In this document: positions 25,492-34,949 of the stretch, in pieces
Numbering within the stretch: position 1 is the first letter of the stretch
Layout: the number at the start of each line of letters is the position of its first letter
NCBI RefSeq assembly: GCF_004216855.1
Contig: NZ_SGXT01000014.1
Span: forward strand, 1-64,000
Reading direction: 5' to 3'
DNA: 64,000 nt
Source: Microcella alkaliphila
GTDB lineage: Bacteria; Actinomycetota; Actinomycetes; Actinomycetales; Microbacteriaceae
Notes under the pieces: model-generated
What the model was told of the DNA's origin: nothing
Databases searched by the model: none
What the model saw: only the letters and a program-made list of their open reading frames with translations
Made by a program: the position numbers and the translations under genes

Positions 25492-26085
25492 ACTAGGTTC
25501 AACCGGTCGGTGCAGCACCAGGTTGTTGAAGTGAGCGCAACTGCTCCTCGAACACCTCGGCTGGTGTCTTCCAGTCGAGGCTTTTGCGGGGCCTGTTGTT
25601 GAGTGCGAGAGCGACGGCCTCGAGGTCCTCGGCGGACCACAGTGAGAGGTCGGTGCCTTTCGGAAAGTACAGCCGCCGCAGCCCGTTCGTGTTCTCGTTC
25701 GTCGGCCGTTGCCAGGGCGAGTTCGGGTCGGCGAAGAACACCTTCGTGCCAGTCTCGAGAGTGAATTGAGCATGAACGGAGAGTTCCTTGCCACGATCCC
25801 AGGTGAGCGTCTTGCGGAGCTGCTCGGGGAGCGCGGTCATCGACTTCGTCAGCGCGGCGTTCATCGCGACGGCGCCATAGCCCCCGAGCGCCGAGCCGTT
25901 CTTCACGGGTGGTATCTCGCGATACCCCTCCATGCAGGGCAAGTCCACAAGCAGGGTGGAGCGGCTCTTGCGTTCGACGATCGTGCCGATCGCGTACCGG
26001 CCGGCGCCGATGATCAATTCGCCTTCCCAGTGCCCAGGAACAGCGCGGTCTGCAGCCTCCGCGGGCGTTCGGAAAACACGACATC
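25492..26085 (-). mobile_element. IS30 fragment 1: transposase 3' part
   Basis: Encodes about 195 C-terminal residues of an IS30-family transposase (TPAEAADRAVPGHWEGELIIG, then LTWDRGKEL, FADPNSPWQRPTNENTNG, stop at 25499). The DDE residues of the core are largely present (D of WDRGKE, E of NENTNG). The N-terminal DNA-binding part is missing: at 26086 the reading abuts an IS3 end. The terminus is TTGACTAGGTTCAACCGG. Confidence 0.8.
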
Positions 26086-26439
26086 TGAACAGTCCCCGGT
26101 TCTCTGCCGTTCCTATGCGGGTGTCAGCACCGGCGGGTGTGACGTTTCGAGGTCAGCGAAGTAGTCGGCCTCGAACTCTTCAGGGGGAACAACCCCGAGG
26201 GTCGAGTGCAGGCGTCGGGCGTTGAACCACTCGACCCATGCAGCGGTTGCCCATTCGACATCATCGATCGTGCGCAGTGGTCCGGTTCGGAACGGTGATC
26301 CGTCGCGGATCGCTTCATACTTGAACAGTCCGATCGCGGACTTAGCGAGGGCATTGTCGTAAGCGTCGCCGACTGAGCCGATCGAGACGGCGGTGCCTTC
26401 CAATGCGAGGGTTTCGGCGAAGGAGACACTGGTGAATTG
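26086..26439 (-). mobile_element. IS3 fragment 2: orfB 3' end and terminus
   Basis: Encodes the last ~108 residues of a different IS3 OrfB (SIGSVGDAYDNALAKS, AWVEWFNARRLHSTLG, stop at 26113). The outer end TGAACAGTCCCCGGTT starts at 26086 and has the TGA tip typical of IS3. It is therefore inserted in IS30 fragment 1. As in fragment 1 the inner break is just after the G-S-Q codons, at 26434-26439. Its Glu is replaced in the DNALAKS motif, where relatives have DNALAES. Confidence 0.8.
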
Positions 26440-26883
26440 ACCAGGTTCAACCGGTCGTTGCAACACCGGCTTCTTGGAGCAAGAGTAGTTGCTCGTTGAA
26501 GGCCTCGGCGGGAGTCCTCCAGCCGAGCGTCTTGCGTGGCCGTGTGTTCAGAGCGTGAGCGACGGCCTCGAGCTCTTCGGCGGACCAGCGCGAGAGATCT
26601 GTGCCCTTCGGGAAGTATTGGCGCAGCAGCCCGTTGGTGTTCTTGTTCGTCCCGCGCTGCCAGGGGGGCGACTGAGGGTCGGCGAAGAACACTGGAATTC
26701 CTGTCTCGACTCGGAACTGTGCGTGGGCGGACATCCCTTTCCCCCGGTCCCAGGTCAAAGACCGTGCCAACTGTGTTGGAAGGGTGGACATGGTGTTCGC
26801 CAGGGCGTTCTTCATCGTGAGCGCGCCATAGCCGGCCAACGCCGGCCCGTTCTTCGGTGTTTCCTTGTGTCGGTAGCCCTCTC
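26440..26883 (-). mobile_element. IS30 fragment 2: transposase 3' part
   Basis: Encodes ~144 C-terminal residues of an IS30-family transposase related to fragment 1 (EGYRHKETPKNGPALAGYGA, LTWDRGKGM, FADPQSPPWQRGTNKNTNG, stop at 26447). NENTNG has become NKNTNG, so the catalytic Glu is lost. Its 5' side is cut at about 26883 and joined to the MFS fragment. Its end, TTGACCAGGTTCAACCGG, nearly matches that of fragment 1. Confidence 0.78.
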
Positions 26884-27192
26884 CCCGCGGGGGAGGTGCT
26901 CGCCGCCTGGGGGCTCACGACATCGGTCGCCCAGCCCGCGCAGCGCTCGTACCTGAACGACATGATCCCGTCGGCGCAACGCGCAACCGTGCTGTCGTTC
27001 CACTCGCTGCTCGGTAGCGCCGGAGGAATCGGTACGCAGCCGGCACTCGGACGCGCGGCCGACCTGAACGGCTACGGGTTCTCCCTCCTGCTCGGCGGCG
27101 TCATCTCGGCGTGCGCACTGCCCTTCCTCGCCCTCAGCCGAGCACAGCGCGACCCGGCCGACGAGGCCACGACGCTCGTCGCCACCGAGTAG
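26884..27192 (+). pseudogene. MFS transporter, C-terminal fragment
   Basis: The plus-strand frame encodes about 100 residues ending a major-facilitator permease: QPAQRSYLNDMIPSAQRATVLSF is the typical loop before helix 10, followed by GSAGGIGTQPALGRAADL and a final hydrophobic helix. Everything upstream is replaced by IS30 fragment 2. It has no start codon of its own in MFS sequence and is a remnant. Confidence 0.75.
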
Positions 27193-27223
27193 CAACCTTC
27201 CCGACACCCGCGGGTGCCAGAAT

Positions 27224-29425
27224 GTGCGGATGCAGGACGAGGGCGGGGCCACAAGCGACGGAGCGCAGGTCGACGGCGGCGTCGACGGCGACTTCATGGA
27301 CGACTACGACGAGACGACGAGCGTCGACGACGGAACGCTGCCGATCGAGCGCTACCTCGACCGCGAGTTGAGCTGGCTGCGCTTCAACCAGCGCGTGCTG
27401 GAGCTCGCCGAGGACCCCACCACCCCGCTGCTCGAGCGGGTCAATTTCTTGGCCATCTTCGCGACCAACCTCGACGAGTTCTTCATGGTGCGCGTCGCGG
27501 GCCTCAAGCGCCGCATCGTCACGGGCCTCGCGGTGCCGACGAACACGGGTCGGGCGCCCGGCGACGTGCTCGCCGACATCAATCGTCTCGCCCTCGAGTT
27601 GCAGCACCGCCACGTGCGGTGCCTGCACGAGTTGGTGAAACCCGAGCTGGACGACGAGAACATTCACATCGAGTCGTGGGCCGACCTGAACGACGACGAC
27701 CGTGAACGGGTCGACGAGATCTTCTCGACCAAGATCTTCCCGGTGCTCATGCCTCTCGCGGTCGACCCCGCGCACCCCTTCCCGTATATCTCGGGCCTCT
27801 CGCTGAACCTCAGCGTGCGTGTGCGCAACCCGAAGACCGAGAAGGTCGAGTTCGCGCGCCTGAAGGTGCCGACCGTGCTGCCGCGCTTCGTGCAGCTGCC
27901 GGATGACGGCTCGGGCCGCGTGCGGTTCTTGACGATCGAAGACCTCATCTCGAACCACCTCGATGAGCTGTTCCCGGGCATGGAGGTGCTCGAGCACCAC
28001 GAGTTCCGCCTGACCCGCAACGAAGACGTCGAGATCGAAGAAGACGAGGCCGAAAACCTCATCCAGGCGCTCGAGCGCGAGCTGCTGCGTCGTCGCTTCG
28101 GCCCGCCGATTCGTCTCGAGATCACCGACGACATGGATGACGTCACCCTCGGACTGCTCGTGCGTGAGCTCGGCATCACCGAGAACGAGGTGTACCGCCT
28201 GCCCGCCCCGCTCGACTTGGGCGGGCTCTTTCAGATCGCGAAGCTCGACCGCCCGCACCTGAAGTACCCCAAGCACGTGCCCGTGACGGCGCTGCAGTTG
28301 CAGCCCGCCGAGCCGAACGCGAAGCCCGACGTGTTCAGCGCGATCGCCGCCGGCGACATTCTCGTGCACCACCCGTACGAGTCGTTCGCGACCAGCGTGC
28401 AGGCCTTCCTCGAGCAGGCCGCCGCCGACCCGAACGTGCTCGCCATCAAGCAGACGCTGTACCGCACGAGCGGTGACAGCCCCATCGTCGAGGCGCTCAT
28501 CGATGCCGCCGAGGCGGGCAAGGCGGTGCTCGCTCTCGTCGAAATCAAGGCGCGCTTCGACGAGCAGAACAACATCGAGTGGGCGCGCAAGCTCGAAAAG
28601 GCCGGCGTGCACGTCGTGTACGGGCTTGTCGGATTGAAGACCCACTGCAAGCTCGCCCTCGTCGTGCGTCAGGAGAAGAACGGCGCACTGCGCTACTACT
28701 CGCACGTCGGCACGGGCAACTACAACCCGAAGACCAGCCGGCTCTACGAAGACCTGGGGCTGTTCACCGCCGACGACCAGGTCGGCAAAGACCTCACGCG
28801 CCTGTTCAACGAGCTGTCGGGCTACGCGATCGAGAAGAAGTACAAGCGGATGCTCGTGGCGCCCCGCTACCTCCGGCGCGGCCTCCTGAAATTGATCGCC
28901 ACGGAGACGAAGAACGCCAAGGCGGGCTTGCCCGCGGGCATTCGCATCAAGGTGAACTCGCTCGTCGACGAGGCCATCATCGACGCGCTGTACCGCGCGA
29001 GCCAGGCGGGCGTGCCGGTCGACATTGTGGTGCGCGGCATCTGCGCGCTCGTGCCGGGCGAAGAGGGCCTGAGCGAGAACATTCGCGTGCGCAGCGTGCT
29101 CGGCCGCTACCTCGAGCACTCGCGCATCTTCGCTTTCCACCACGGCGGCGACCCGCAGGTGTACATCGGCAGCGCCGACATGATGCACCGCAACCTCGAC
29201 CGGCGCGTCGAGGCGCTGATCCGCCTGACCGACCCCGCCCACCTTGAGCAGATCGACCAGCTGTTCGCGGCGACCCTGTCGGACCGCACAGCGTCGTGGC
29301 ACCTGACGCCCGATGGCGAGTGGCAGCGCGTCGCCTCGCGCAGTGACGGCCGTCCGCTTGCCGACCTGCAAGACACGATGATGACCCGCATCAGCAGCCG
29401 CCGACGGGCCGTCACCGCCCGGTAG
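27224..29425 (+). CDS. ppk: Polyphosphate kinase 1
   Basis: A 733-residue Ppk1. The N domain begins [16 protein letters not shown] near residue 48; the phosphorylated His is in [20 protein letters not shown], and the second catalytic region is [12 protein letters not shown]. It transfers the terminal phosphate of ATP reversibly onto polyphosphate. The GTG at 27224 and ATG at 27230 are both possible starts. The ~45-residue acidic N-terminal extension is usual in actinobacteria. It precedes the MutT1-like gene and the pst operons. Confidence 0.94.
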   Translation: MRMQDEGGATSDGAQVDGGVDGDFMDDYDETTSVDDGTLPIERYLDRELSWLRFNQRVLELAEDPTTPLLERVNFLAIFATNLDEFFMVRVAGLKRRIVTGLAVPTNTGRAPGDVLADINRLALELQHRHVRCLHELVKPELDDENIHIESWADLNDDDRERVDEIFSTKIFPVLMPLAVDPAHPFPYISGLSLNLSVRVRNPKTEKVEFARLKVPTVLPRFVQLPDDGSGRVRFLTIEDLISNHLDELFPGMEVLEHHEFRLTRNEDVEIEEDEAENLIQALERELLRRRFGPPIRLEITDDMDDVTLGLLVRELGITENEVYRLPAPLDLGGLFQIAKLDRPHLKYPKHVPVTALQLQPAEPNAKPDVFSAIAAGDILVHHPYESFATSVQAFLEQAAADPNVLAIKQTLYRTSGDSPIVEALIDAAEAGKAVLALVEIKARFDEQNNIEWARKLEKAGVHVVYGLVGLKTHCKLALVVRQEKNGALRYYSHVGTGNYNPKTSRLYEDLGLFTADDQVGKDLTRLFNELSGYAIEKKYKRMLVAPRYLRRGLLKLIATETKNAKAGLPAGIRIKVNSLVDEAIIDALYRASQAGVPVDIVVRGICALVPGEEGLSENIRVRSVLGRYLEHSRIFAFHHGGDPQVYIGSADMMHRNLDRRVEALIRLTDPAHLEQIDQLFAATLSDRTASWHLTPDGEWQRVASRSDGRPLADLQDTMMTRISSRRRAVTAR

Positions 29426-29494
29426 TCGCGAAATGGTGTCCCTTTCTCGGTAGCCTGACGGAATCCGCCGCCCCTCAGACGGGAAGACGACCGC

Positions 29495-30445
29495 ATGACC
29501 CCCACCCCTCAGGCCCCCGTGCGGGCGGCCGGCGCCGTGCTATGGAAGATCGTGGACGGCAAGGTGCGCGTCCTCGTCGTGCACCGCACGCAGCACAAGG
29601 ACGTCTCGCTGCCCAAGGGCAAGGTTGACCCCGGGGAGACCCTGCCCCACACGGCGGTACGCGAGATCGCGGAGGAGACCGGTTTCAACGTCGTCCTCGG
29701 CGCCCCGCTCGGCACCGTCGAGTATCGACTGCCCGGCGGTCGGCCGAAGACCGTGCACTACTGGTCGGCCGAGGTCGACCCGGGCGCCGCTGAACGGCAC
29801 ACCTACGAGGCGAACGGTGAAATTCTCACCCTCGAGTGGGTGCCGCTCGCGAAGGCCGAGAAGAAGCTCAGCTACGAGCACGACGTGGATGTGCTCGAGC
29901 GCTTCGCCGCCCAGGCCGAAGCCGGGCGCGCCCGCACCTTCCCACTCGTCGTGCTGCGGCACGGCAAGGCGATGCCGCCCGAGCAGTGGGACGGCCCGGA
30001 CGCCACGCGCCCGCTGCTGCACCGCGGCCTCGAACAGTCGGCGTCCGTCGCCGGCGGAATCGCCGCCTACGGTCCCGAAGTGCTCGTGACGTCGGTCGCC
30101 GCGCGCTGCGTCGCCACGATCGCGCCGACCGCCGCCGCGACGGGCGCCCCCGTCAAGGAGGTGCGCAGCATCAGCCAGGACGCCTACCGCGCCGACGGCG
30201 AGCGCGTGCGCGCCCAGGTGGTGAAGCGCCTCGAACGCCGACTCGGCACGGTGCTGTGCAGCCACGGGCCCGTGATTCCGCAGATCATCGAGGCGGCGGC
30301 CGAGTTCGGCGGGGCCCACCTCACGCCCGAGCTGTGGCGCAGCGCGGCCCTCTCGACGGGCGACTTCACGGTGCTGCACTTCTCGCGCGAGACGGAGCGC
30401 CCCTGGCTCGTGGCTGTTGAATCGCACCGCCCCGCCGTCGACTAA
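29495..30445 (+). CDS. mutT1: MutT1-like Nudix hydrolase fused to histidine phosphatase
   Basis: A 316-residue two-domain protein. Residues ~8-145 form a Nudix domain with a full box (GKVDPGETLPHTAVREIAEETGF). Residues ~150-310 form a phosphoglycerate-mutase-type domain with LRHGKAM and SHG. This is the mycobacterial MutT1 design, which sanitises 8-oxo-(d)GTP or cleaves diadenosine polyphosphates. The Arg-His-Gly motif is intact, so both domains may be active. The start ATG follows GGGAAGACG. Confidence 0.88.
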   Translation: MTPTPQAPVRAAGAVLWKIVDGKVRVLVVHRTQHKDVSLPKGKVDPGETLPHTAVREIAEETGFNVVLGAPLGTVEYRLPGGRPKTVHYWSAEVDPGAAERHTYEANGEILTLEWVPLAKAEKKLSYEHDVDVLERFAAQAEAGRARTFPLVVLRHGKAMPPEQWDGPDATRPLLHRGLEQSASVAGGIAAYGPEVLVTSVAARCVATIAPTAAATGAPVKEVRSISQDAYRADGERVRAQVVKRLERRLGTVLCSHGPVIPQIIEAAAEFGGAHLTPELWRSAALSTGDFTVLHFSRETERPWLVAVESHRPAVD

Positions 30446-30476
30446 CCGCGATTCGTGGATGCCCTCCGAGCATCCC

Positions 30477-30505
30477 GTTAACCTTCCGTTTACCTTTGGT
30501 TGCGA
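30477..30505 (+). promoter_or_regulatory. PHO box upstream of pstS copy 1
   Basis: GTTAACC (30477), GTTTACC (30488) and the weaker GTTGCGA (30499) are spaced exactly 11 bases apart. This is the direct-repeat pattern bound by actinobacterial PhoP under phosphate limitation. It lies about 75 bases above the pstS start. Confidence 0.7.
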
Positions 30506-30578
30506 TTGTGCTTGACTGCGGGACGACGCCGACGCAGCGTCTCCCGCTTTTCTGTGCGCTCCCCACGAAAGGACCCGG

Positions 30579-31655
30579 GTGGATACTCCGCGCCGACTCA
30601 TCAGCGCGCTGGCCATCACCGCCGTTCTCGCGACCAGCGGGTGCGCGGTCAATGAGCTGAACCGTGGCGACAGCAGCGGAACGCTCGCAGGCACCCTCGA
30701 CGGCGCCGGGTCGTCGGCCCAGGCATCCGCCCAAGCCGTCTGGATCGCCGAAATCCAGAACGCCAACGGCCGCCTCACCGTGAACTACGAGCCCTCCGGG
30801 TCGGGCGCCGGGCGCGAAGCGTTCCTCGCCGGCGGCCTCGACTTCGCGGGCAGCGACTCGGCCCTCACCGCGGCCGAGGCAGAGAACGGGCTCGGCGCGT
30901 GCGTTCCCGGCACGGGCGCAATCAACCTGCCGCTCTACATCTCGCCCCTCGTCATCATCGTGAACATCGAGGGCGTGGATGCACTGAACCTGGATGCCGC
31001 GACGGCCGCGTTGATCTTCCGCGGTGAGATTCGGCAGTGGGATGACCCGCGCATCCAAGAGCTGAACCCGAACGCCGCGCTGCCGAGCGCCACCATCACG
31101 GCCGTGCACCGGTCGGACGCGTCGGGCACCACCAAGAACTTCACCGACTACCTGGCCCAGGCGGCGCCCGACGAGTGGCAGGCCGACGCGGCTGACGCGT
31201 TCCCGTACGGCGGCGAGTCAGCGCAGGGCAACTCAGGTGTCGTGAACGCCGTCACGAACGGCCGCAACACGATCGGCTACGTCGACGCGTCCCGCGCGGG
31301 TGATCTCACCATCGCCGCCCTCAAGGTGGGTGACGAGTTCGTGGCCTACACGAGGGAGGCCGCGGCACGCGTGGTGGAAGCATCCCCGCTCGAGGAGGGA
31401 CGTGCCGACGACGACCTCGCCATCGCCATCGACCGCACCACGACCGAGCCCGGCGCCTACCCGCTCGTCCTCGTGAGCTACCTCATCGCCTGCCGCGAAT
31501 ACCCGAACCCGGCAGACGCCGAACTCGTGCGCGGCTACCTCAGCTGGGTGGCGAGCCCCGAGGCGCAGGAACTCGCCGCGGAGTTCGCCGGCTCAGCGCC
31601 ACTGTCGGAGGGCTTCACCGACCGCGTGCTCGACGCCATTGAGGGGATCCGATGA
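30579..31655 (+). CDS. pstS: Phosphate ABC solute-binding lipoprotein, copy 1
   Basis: A 358-residue PstS. The lipobox is TSGC (Cys22). Phosphate-site motifs are GAGSSAQ near residue 45, NYEPSGSGAGREAF, GSDSALT, and HRSDASGTTKNFTDYL. The GTG start follows GAAAGGA. The stop overlaps pstC as ATGA. It shares its architecture with the second copy at 34950 but is clearly diverged from it. Confidence 0.92.
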   Translation: MDTPRRLISALAITAVLATSGCAVNELNRGDSSGTLAGTLDGAGSSAQASAQAVWIAEIQNANGRLTVNYEPSGSGAGREAFLAGGLDFAGSDSALTAAEAENGLGACVPGTGAINLPLYISPLVIIVNIEGVDALNLDAATAALIFRGEIRQWDDPRIQELNPNAALPSATITAVHRSDASGTTKNFTDYLAQAAPDEWQADAADAFPYGGESAQGNSGVVNAVTNGRNTIGYVDASRAGDLTIAALKVGDEFVAYTREAAARVVEASPLEEGRADDDLAIAIDRTTTEPGAYPLVLVSYLIACREYPNPADAELVRGYLSWVASPEAQELAAEFAGSAPLSEGFTDRVLDAIEGIR

Positions 31656-32617
31656 CCACTCCCGCCCCCGGCCAGGCGCCAGCCGCGCCGACCGGTCAGA
31701 TCGACGCCGTTGAGCGCCGCGGAGACCGGGTGTTCAGCCGCATCGCGGTCGGCGCCGGCACCGCGATCCTCGTCGCGCTCGCCGCCGTCGCCGTCTTCCT
31801 CATCGCCCAGTCGCTTCCCGCGCTCTGGGCGCCGGAAGGCTCATTCCGCGGCACCGACGGCACCTTCTGGGACTACGTCGCCCCCCTCGCGTTCGGAACG
31901 GTCTGGGCCGCCGCACTCGCCCTCCTCATGGCCGTGCCGCTCGCCGTCGGAATCGCGCTGTTCATCTCGCACTACGCGCCCCGCCGCCTCGCGCAGCCGC
32001 TCGGCTACATCATCGACCTGCTCGCCGCCGTGCCGAGCGTCGTCTACGGCCTGTGGGGTATCACGGTGCTCGCACCGGCCACCGTGCCGCTGTACGAGTG
32101 GCTCGCCGAGAATGCCGGATGGTTCCCACTGTTCGCGGGGCCCGCATCCGGAACCGGGCGCACCGTCTTGACGGTCGCGATCGTGCTGGCCGTCATGGTG
32201 CTGCCCATCATCACGGCTCTGTGCCGCGAAGTGTTCGTGCAGACGCCCACCCTCCACCAGGAGGCCGCCTACGCCCTCGGCGCCACGTGGTGGGAGATGG
32301 TGCGGATGACCGTCTTCCCGTACGCGCGCTCGGGCATCATCTCGGCCTCGATGCTCGGTCTCGGCCGCGCGCTCGGCGAGACCATGGCGGTCGCCATGGT
32401 GCTGTCTCCGTCGGCCATCATCAGCTTCGCGGTGATTCAGAGCGAAAATCCCTCGACCATCGCCGCGAACATCGCGCTGAACTTCCCCGAGTCGGCCGGC
32501 ATTCAGGTGAACGCCCTGATCGCGACCGGCCTCGTGTTGTTCGTCATCACCCTCGTCGTTAACTCGGTGGCCCGCTGGATCGTGAGCCGCCACGAGCGAT
32601 CGCTGGAGTCGCGATGA
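31652..32617 (+). CDS. pstC: Phosphate ABC permease PstC, copy 1
   Basis: A 321-residue permease with about six membrane spans and the EAA-loop region EAAYALGATWWEMVRMTVFPYARSGI. The conserved GLGRALGETMAV and ENPSTIAANIA segments are PstC hallmarks. It overlaps both neighbours by four bases (ATGA junctions), indicating a tightly coupled pstSCA unit. Confidence 0.92.
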   Translation: MTTPAPGQAPAAPTGQIDAVERRGDRVFSRIAVGAGTAILVALAAVAVFLIAQSLPALWAPEGSFRGTDGTFWDYVAPLAFGTVWAAALALLMAVPLAVGIALFISHYAPRRLAQPLGYIIDLLAAVPSVVYGLWGITVLAPATVPLYEWLAENAGWFPLFAGPASGTGRTVLTVAIVLAVMVLPIITALCREVFVQTPTLHQEAAYALGATWWEMVRMTVFPYARSGIISASMLGLGRALGETMAVAMVLSPSAIISFAVIQSENPSTIAANIALNFPESAGIQVNALIATGLVLFVITLVVNSVARWIVSRHERSLESR

Positions 32618-33729
32618 CCCAGACCGCCCCCCGCCCCGCGACATCCAGCCGCTCGGCTGGTGCGCCCGTCGACGGCGCCAACGCGTACGTGTCGGGCCGC
32701 CTGCCCCGCTGGGCCGCCCCCGGGCTGACCGCCGCATGCCTCGGCGGCGCGATCACCGTCATGGCGCTGCTCGCCGCGGCGGGAGCGATCGCCGAGTTCT
32801 CGCTCGTGCTCGCCATCGCGATCGGCACCATCGCGTCGATCGTGCTCGTCACCGCGATCTCCCTCATGGCCGAAGGTCGCCGCGCCGCCACCAACCGGTT
32901 CATGATCGCGCTCGTCATCTCGGCGTTCGTGCTGGCGCTGCTGCCGCTCGTCTCGGTTCTGTCGACGGTGCTCGTCAACGGCTCTGCGCGCTTCGACCTC
33001 GAGTTCTTCACCTGGTCGATGCGGTCCGTCATCGGCGAGGGTGGAGGCGCGCTGCACGCCATCGTCGGCACCCTGCAGATCACCGCGTGGGCCACCCTCA
33101 TCTCGGTGCCCATCGGCCTGTTCGCCGCGATCTACCTCGTCGAATACGGCCGCGGGCCCCTCGCCCGAGCGATCACGTTCTTCGTCGACGTCATGACGGG
33201 CATCCCGTCGATCGTGGCCGGACTGTTCGCCTACGCGCTGTTCGTGCTCATCTTCGGTGAGGGTGTGCGCATGGGCTTCGCCGGCTCGGTCGCGCTGAGC
33301 GTGCTGATGATCCCGGTCGTCGTGCGCTCGAGCGAAGAGATGCTGAAGCTCGTGCCCGACGAGTTGCGCGAGGCGGCGTACGCGCTCGGCGTGCCGAAGT
33401 GGCTCACGATCGCCAAGGTCGTCCTGCCGACGGCGGCCGCCGGCATCATCACCGGCATCACGTTGGCCATCGCCCGCGTCATCGGCGAGACGGCGCCGTT
33501 GCTCATCGTCGCCGGCTTCACCGCGAGCATGAACTACACCGTGTTCAGCGAGCGCATGCAGTCGCTGCCGGTGTTCGTGTACACGCAGTACGCCAACCCC
33601 GGAAGCGACGTCGAGTTCTACCTCGAACGGGCCTGGGCCGGCGCGCTCACCCTCATCATCATCGTCATGGCGCTGAACCTCATCGCCCGCCTGATCACCC
33701 GTCTCTTCCAACCGAAGGCTGGGCGCTGA
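32614..33729 (+). CDS. pstA: Phosphate ABC permease PstA, copy 1
   Basis: A 371-residue PstA. It has a longer N-terminal region with extra membrane spans, then [31 protein letters not shown]-type segments and the EAA loop [21 protein letters not shown]. It pairs with PstC to form the channel. A 52-base gap precedes pstB. Confidence 0.92.
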   Translation: MTQTAPRPATSSRSAGAPVDGANAYVSGRLPRWAAPGLTAACLGGAITVMALLAAAGAIAEFSLVLAIAIGTIASIVLVTAISLMAEGRRAATNRFMIALVISAFVLALLPLVSVLSTVLVNGSARFDLEFFTWSMRSVIGEGGGALHAIVGTLQITAWATLISVPIGLFAAIYLVEYGRGPLARAITFFVDVMTGIPSIVAGLFAYALFVLIFGEGVRMGFAGSVALSVLMIPVVVRSSEEMLKLVPDELREAAYALGVPKWLTIAKVVLPTAAAGIITGITLAIARVIGETAPLLIVAGFTASMNYTVFSERMQSLPVFVYTQYANPGSDVEFYLERAWAGALTLIIIVMALNLIARLITRLFQPKAGR

Positions 33730-33781
33730 CGCGCGCCGAGCATCCCCACAATCTCGCCGATCTGACCGCAAAAGGAACCCC

Positions 33782-34561
33782 GTGTCGAAGCGCATCGAAG
33801 TTCGCGACCTGAATGTCTACTACGGCTCGTTCAAGGCCGTCGAGGACGTCACCCTCACCATCGAGCCCCGCAGCGTCACCGCCTTCATCGGGCCGTCGGG
33901 CTGCGGCAAGTCGACCTTCCTGCGCACGCTCAACCGCATGCACGAGGTCATCCCCGGGGCGCGCGTCGAAGGCGAGGTGCTCGTCGACGGCAACAACCTG
34001 TACGGCAAGGGCGTCGACCCGGTGCTCGTGCGACGCCAGGTGGGCATGGTGTTCCAGCGGCCGAACCCGTTCCCGACGATGTCGATCGCCGACAACGTGC
34101 TCGCGGGCGTCAAGCTCAACAACCGCCGCATCGCGAAGTCAGATGCCGAGGCTCTCGTCGAGACGTCACTGCGCGGCGCGAACCTCTGGAACGAGGTGAA
34201 GGACCGCCTCGACCGCCCCGGCTCGTCGCTGTCGGGCGGTCAGCAGCAGCGGCTGTGCATCGCGCGGGCAATCGCGGTCGAACCCGAGGTGATTCTGATG
34301 GACGAGCCGTGCTCGGCGCTCGACCCCATCTCGACCCTCGCGATTGAAGACCTCATCGAGGAGCTGAAGACCGAGTACACGATCGTCATCGTCACGCACA
34401 ACATGCAGCAGGCGTCGCGCGTGAGCGACAAGACGGCGTTCTTTAACATCGCCGGCACGGGTAAGCCCGGCAAGCTCATCGAGTACGACGAGACGGCGAC
34501 GATCTTCTCGAATCCGTCGGTCAAGGCGACCGAAGACTACGTCTCCGGCAAGTTCGGGTAA
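33782..34561 (+). CDS. pstB: Phosphate ABC ATPase PstB, copy 1
   Basis: A 259-residue ATPase with Walker [10 protein letters not shown], signature LSGGQQQR, Walker [13 protein letters not shown], and a switch His in VTHNMQQA. The GTG start follows AAAGGAA. It is nearly identical in protein sequence to the second PstB at 38275, far more so than the two PstS proteins are to each other. Confidence 0.93.
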   Translation: MSKRIEVRDLNVYYGSFKAVEDVTLTIEPRSVTAFIGPSGCGKSTFLRTLNRMHEVIPGARVEGEVLVDGNNLYGKGVDPVLVRRQVGMVFQRPNPFPTMSIADNVLAGVKLNNRRIAKSDAEALVETSLRGANLWNEVKDRLDRPGSSLSGGQQQRLCIARAIAVEPEVILMDEPCSALDPISTLAIEDLIEELKTEYTIVIVTHNMQQASRVSDKTAFFNIAGTGKPGKLIEYDETATIFSNPSVKATEDYVSGKFG

Positions 34562-34568
34562 GACGGGG

Positions 34569-34590
34569 CCGGTGCGCGGGTGCGCGCCGG
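34569..34590 (+). terminator. Hairpin after pstB copy 1
   Basis: Nine bases at 34569-34577 pair with 34582-34590 (one G-T wobble) just after the pstB stop. There is no T-tract, so termination or mRNA 3' protection are both possible. The rest of 34591-34832 is GC-rich, with no supported gene. Confidence 0.4.
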
Positions 34591-34832
34591 TGGTGGAGCC
34601 ACGTGCGCGGGTCCACACTCGGCAGCGCTGCCACCGGAGGCGTTTCGCGGCGCCCCGCGCGGAGCTGCGGCCGAGCCCGCACTCGTGGCGCTCTCAGCGC
34701 GAGCCATGGAGCCACAACTGCAACTTCACCGCGAGATGCGCGCACACACGTGGCGCTGCGTGACAGAGGGGCGCGGGTGCTGCTGAACGGGGCGGGTGCT
34801 CGGCGGCGGGCTCGGGGCAGGGTTTCCCTGTC

Positions 34833-34873
34833 GTTCACTCGCCGTTCACCGGAACTGGTCACTGTGGTCACAC
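34833..34873 (+). promoter_or_regulatory. PHO box upstream of pstS copy 2
   Basis: GTTCACT (34833) and GTTCACC (34844) are 11 bases apart, followed by the looser CTGGTCACTGT and GGTCACAC repeats. GTTCACC is the consensus PhoP half-site of actinobacteria. It lies about 77 bases above pstS, closely matching the spacing in copy 1. Confidence 0.75.
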
Positions 34874-34949
34874 GGCGCTCTTAGCGTCGGGGCTGGATCA
34901 CCCACCCGGGGGATCCGAACCCCCTGATCACATCCCCGAAGGGACCACA

